From Paulownia fortunei (Eukaryota; Streptophyta; Magnoliopsida; Lamiales; Paulowniaceae), in assembly GCA_019321725.1 (NCBI GenBank), contig CM033106.1, positions 31,732,118 through 31,796,117 on the forward strand: a DNA stretch of 64,000 bases, read 5' to 3'. Both the position numbers and the translations under genes were made by a program. Below are positions 61,417 to 64,000 of this stretch, piece by piece. How positions within the stretch are numbered: position 1 is the first letter of the stretch; the number at the start of each line of letters is the position of its first letter. Under the pieces are notes generated by a model, which worked only from the letters and a program-made list of their open reading frames with translations, did not search any database and was not told the DNA's origin.

Positions 61417-63447
61417 TTAAGCATAGTCCATTGGTCTGTATGGCTGAAACAATTCTCTGAGGAGCCCCTTTTTTCGTTTAGGTTTAAATCCCATGTCCAT
61501 ACACAACTGATCATTGTACCATATTTGAACTGCACCCAGGCATGATCTGCTATAGTATTCACCCAATGATTGCTTCATGTATTTATCCCATTGGAACGAA
61601 TCTTTCTCCATTTCTTTTATGCTTGGTAGCTTGAATGTGCCATCAAGAAGCTCTGCTAACCATCGACATGTCATCTCGAAAGTGAATAGATTTGCAATAG
61701 TTTCTGAGAATCCAATGAATGCTAGTTGTGGAATGCGAGGATGAACACACGTCCTGACAATTTTTTAGATTTATACTATCAGTTGGTCTAAAGCAGAAAG
61801 ATATGTATATATGTAGACACACACATAGCTGGTGTGACAAAAACCTCCACATATTTGTGAGGTCTAACCTGTAGAGTGGAAGCCTAGTATCCTTTTCCAT
61901 TAAATCTTGAAAGGCTGGCGATATGAAGGCAGCTTTCAGCTTGTCGACACCTTTGAAACCTGTAGCAAGTATCAACAGATCAATCTTTAGAGGTTCAGTC
62001 TCACCTTCTACAAGAACACCTTCACTACAAAAGCTGAAGCGTTGTGCTTTCTTAAGTATGATGCTTCCCTCCTCAACTCGACCGAAGAAGCCCTCAGGTA
62101 CAGTTGCGATTGAACAAGAATTTACTTCTTTCAAGAAGCTATGTTTTGGCACCATGCCATGTTTTGCAAGCCTCAGCTTCTTTTTTATGTGGCTTTCAAC
62201 GAATTTTGAAATTCCCCATCTCTGTCAAAAGTTATCAGAAGTAGTTGACATTTAGAGATTTAATCTGTTGAATAAATATAGAAAAGCCGGGTTAGAGCCA
62301 AAAGTCTTGTGAGGTTCACCAGAGGCGAAAGAAATGTTGCCAGGAGACTTAAAAGAATCCCTTCACCAGGCTTATGAACCAAGAGCTCGGAGAACCGATT
62401 TTGATACAGATATTCCAGGGGAACTCCCCATGGCAAGTGATCAGGCATATTCCAGTGTTCTGTCCTGTATAACAGAGTACATGGTTGTTTGGTGCCTGCA
62501 AAAAGCCCTAAGGTAAAGAAAAAAGAACAAAATTCCATGCTGGAAAAGAAAAGAAGAAACAGATGGTGAATATTCATCGCACGCTTCTTACCATTGGCGG
62601 ATGAGCACTCCATTGAAATATCCATTCCTGATTTCTGGAATCCAACAACAGCCACTCGCTTTCCTTGAATTAATTTAGCAGCACTTGCATGATCCATACT
62701 GGAGTACTCCATGGAGTGGATTACCTTCCCTTGAAAGGCTTTGGGGCCCTTTTCTGGAGGAAATTCTGGAATATTAGGAAAATCACTATACATTCCCGCG
62801 CATACAATGACAAAGTCAACTTGGTGAACCTGCATTTTCATGAAAAAGTACTCCATATTATTTGATTTGAACTTTAGTAGAAATCCATGGTCTCGGTGTC
62901 TCTCTGTCTGTTTTTCTTTATGTAAGATAGATAGTGCGTGAAAACAGAAACAATATCTATCAGAAAAGTTGCTCTTCCATCAAGCTTGATTCAGACAAGA
63001 TATACTAACCTCTGTGCAGAGGCGTCGAGTGTCCTGCACTGTAACCTTCCATTTTCCTTTCGGACCAAAAGGTTCACCTGTGCCCCCCCACAATGTCCAT
63101 TTTTGCATTTCTTCTTCTGACGGTCCGTCGTAGCTGAGGCTAAGGACTCTAGAGTTGAGCTTAATATGTTTGAGCAAATCATGATGATGCGCATAAGATT
63201 GGAGATATTCAAGAACTTGCTTTTGGCTGGGAAAATCTTGTGCAACAGATGGCGGCCATGGAAAATCTGAGAACTGATAAAGTGATTTGGGCGTCTGGAG
63301 CTTTGTGGTTTGTATGGTTTTTGTCCATACACCTCCAACCTTGTCCCGGGACTCGAAAACAATGGGATTTAATCCCTTTGATAAGGTGTATTTACAGGCC
63401 AGGAGGCCACTTATTCCAGCTCCAATAATGGCAATCTGTGCCGCCAT
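61417..63447 (-). CDS. Probable flavin-containing monooxygenase, FMO1-like
   Basis: Five exons join in phase: 63,447-63,010, 62,829-62,592, 62,495-62,320, 62,221-61,869 and 61,753-61,417, encoding 513 residues, normal for plant FMOs. The FAD site GAGISG is at residues 9-14, directly behind the start. The FMO signature FQGKVIHSMEY spans 178-188, the NADPH-site GFQKSG spans 209-214, and ATGF is at 370-373. The enzyme class uses NADPH, O2 and FAD to oxygenate nucleophilic N or S, or related substrates. Arabidopsis FMO1 makes N-hydroxypipecolic acid, but phrases such as YRTEHWNMPDHLPWGVPL and WYNDQLCMDMG fit the broad 'probable FMO1' group rather than proving FMO1 function. The start is the ATG at 63,447; an upstream in-frame TTG is not used. 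All motifs are intact. Confidence 0.92.
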
Positions 63448-64000
63448 TACTGATGACTGGCTCAAGATTTAATGTCTAGGGCTTTAGATCATATATTATA
63501 GCCACTGGTAGATGACATTTGGTGAGTGATTTCATAATCTTGTTTTATGGTTCAGTTCATGGCCCAAAACTTGAATGGACCACATGCTTGGCTGACTAGC
63601 TTGCTGCTCCTCATATTATAAATTATCAAATGAGCATCTCGCTGGATCTTTCTCATGTTCTTTTTTTTTTTTTTTTTTTTTAAACTGGTGGAGAGATGGC
63701 AATCGGTTTCGAAATGGGTGCCCAAACTTGCAAAAATGTACCCTTGCATGCGACAGGGTAGCAACAAATTTTAAATTTATAATCCCTAGCAAAAGAGGAT
63801 AATTATTGGGGAACAAAAGAATGCACCTTCTAAAACTAAGAATGCGTGCTGATTATTATGAGAACAAAGCTTTTTGGTTCTCAACTTTTGCTCAAGAGGT
63901 AACATCTCATGATATATAAGAATGCGTACTGTCAGGGACGGAGAAAACATTCCCCAAATATCCAGCCAACATTAATTGCACATAACTAAATTAAATTCCA
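63448..64000. other. Upstream region of the FMO gene
   Basis: This presumably holds the promoter of the minus-strand FMO gene. A T21 run lies at about 63,661-63,681. I see no further gene before the window ends. Confidence 0.6.

Noticed and set aside
63448..63465. Six-residue N-terminal extension of the FMO
   Set aside because: The extension would start at TTG; the in-frame ATG at 63,447 places the FAD motif where the family has it.
1..64000. CRISPR array, operon, prophage, rRNA or conserved miRNA
   Set aside because: None is expected in plant nuclear DNA of this kind except miRNA, and I found no mature sequence of the common conserved plant miRNA families by eye.

Overview
The window is nuclear DNA of a flowering plant, almost certainly a eudicot. 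The evidence is AT-rich intergenic DNA with many TA, GA, CT and GT microsatellites, genes split into 4-14 exons by short GT-AG introns, and proteins that read as full-length plant orthologues: a plastid photosystem II biogenesis factor, a LysM receptor-like protein, a plastid MATE carrier, GPAT9, TIM44 and a plant O-fucosyltransferase. I rebuilt seven protein-coding genes exon by exon by chaining open segments at GT/AG sites with matching phase. All seven give uninterrupted reading frames of about the length expected for their families.

Layout. Positions 1-12,597 hold no gene I can support, only AT-rich intergenic DNA with a MULE-like MITE, short tandem repeats and possible SINE scraps. Positions 12,598-17,284 are a decayed Helitron on the minus strand, with both termini recognisable and a PIF1-type helicase pseudogene in its 3' half. 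Three minus-strand genes follow: HCF244 (17,377-20,900), a TIM44 homologue (21,991-28,376) and a GT106/O-fucosyltransferase-family gene (29,466-34,576), which carries an antisense LINE remnant in an intron. After a 4.8 kb intergenic gap come three plus-strand genes: GPAT9 (39,337-45,425), a LYM2/CEBiP-type LysM protein (48,316-51,991) and a DTX45-like plastid MATE transporter (53,142-60,943). The last gene, a flavin-containing monooxygenase on the minus strand (61,417-63,447), converges on the MATE gene.

The genes serve separate pathways and form no operon or metabolic cluster: plastid PSII assembly, mitochondrial protein import, Golgi glycosylation, ER glycerolipid synthesis, cell-surface chitin sensing, plastid transport and flavin-dependent oxidation. 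The right-hand trio (LysM protein, EDS5-family MATE, FMO1-like monooxygenase) has an immunity flavour by family, but nothing in the sequence shows that they work together.

The most notable structure is the Helitron. Its 5' end lies 92 bp downstream of the HCF244 stop codon, in the same orientation, and it sits exactly between an A and a T. It may therefore have split the HCF244 3' UTR and now supply transcript-end sequence. A second transposon-gene contact is a MULE-like MITE ending 199 bp upstream of the LYM2 start codon. I found no undescribed multi-gene system, CRISPR array, rRNA or tRNA gene.
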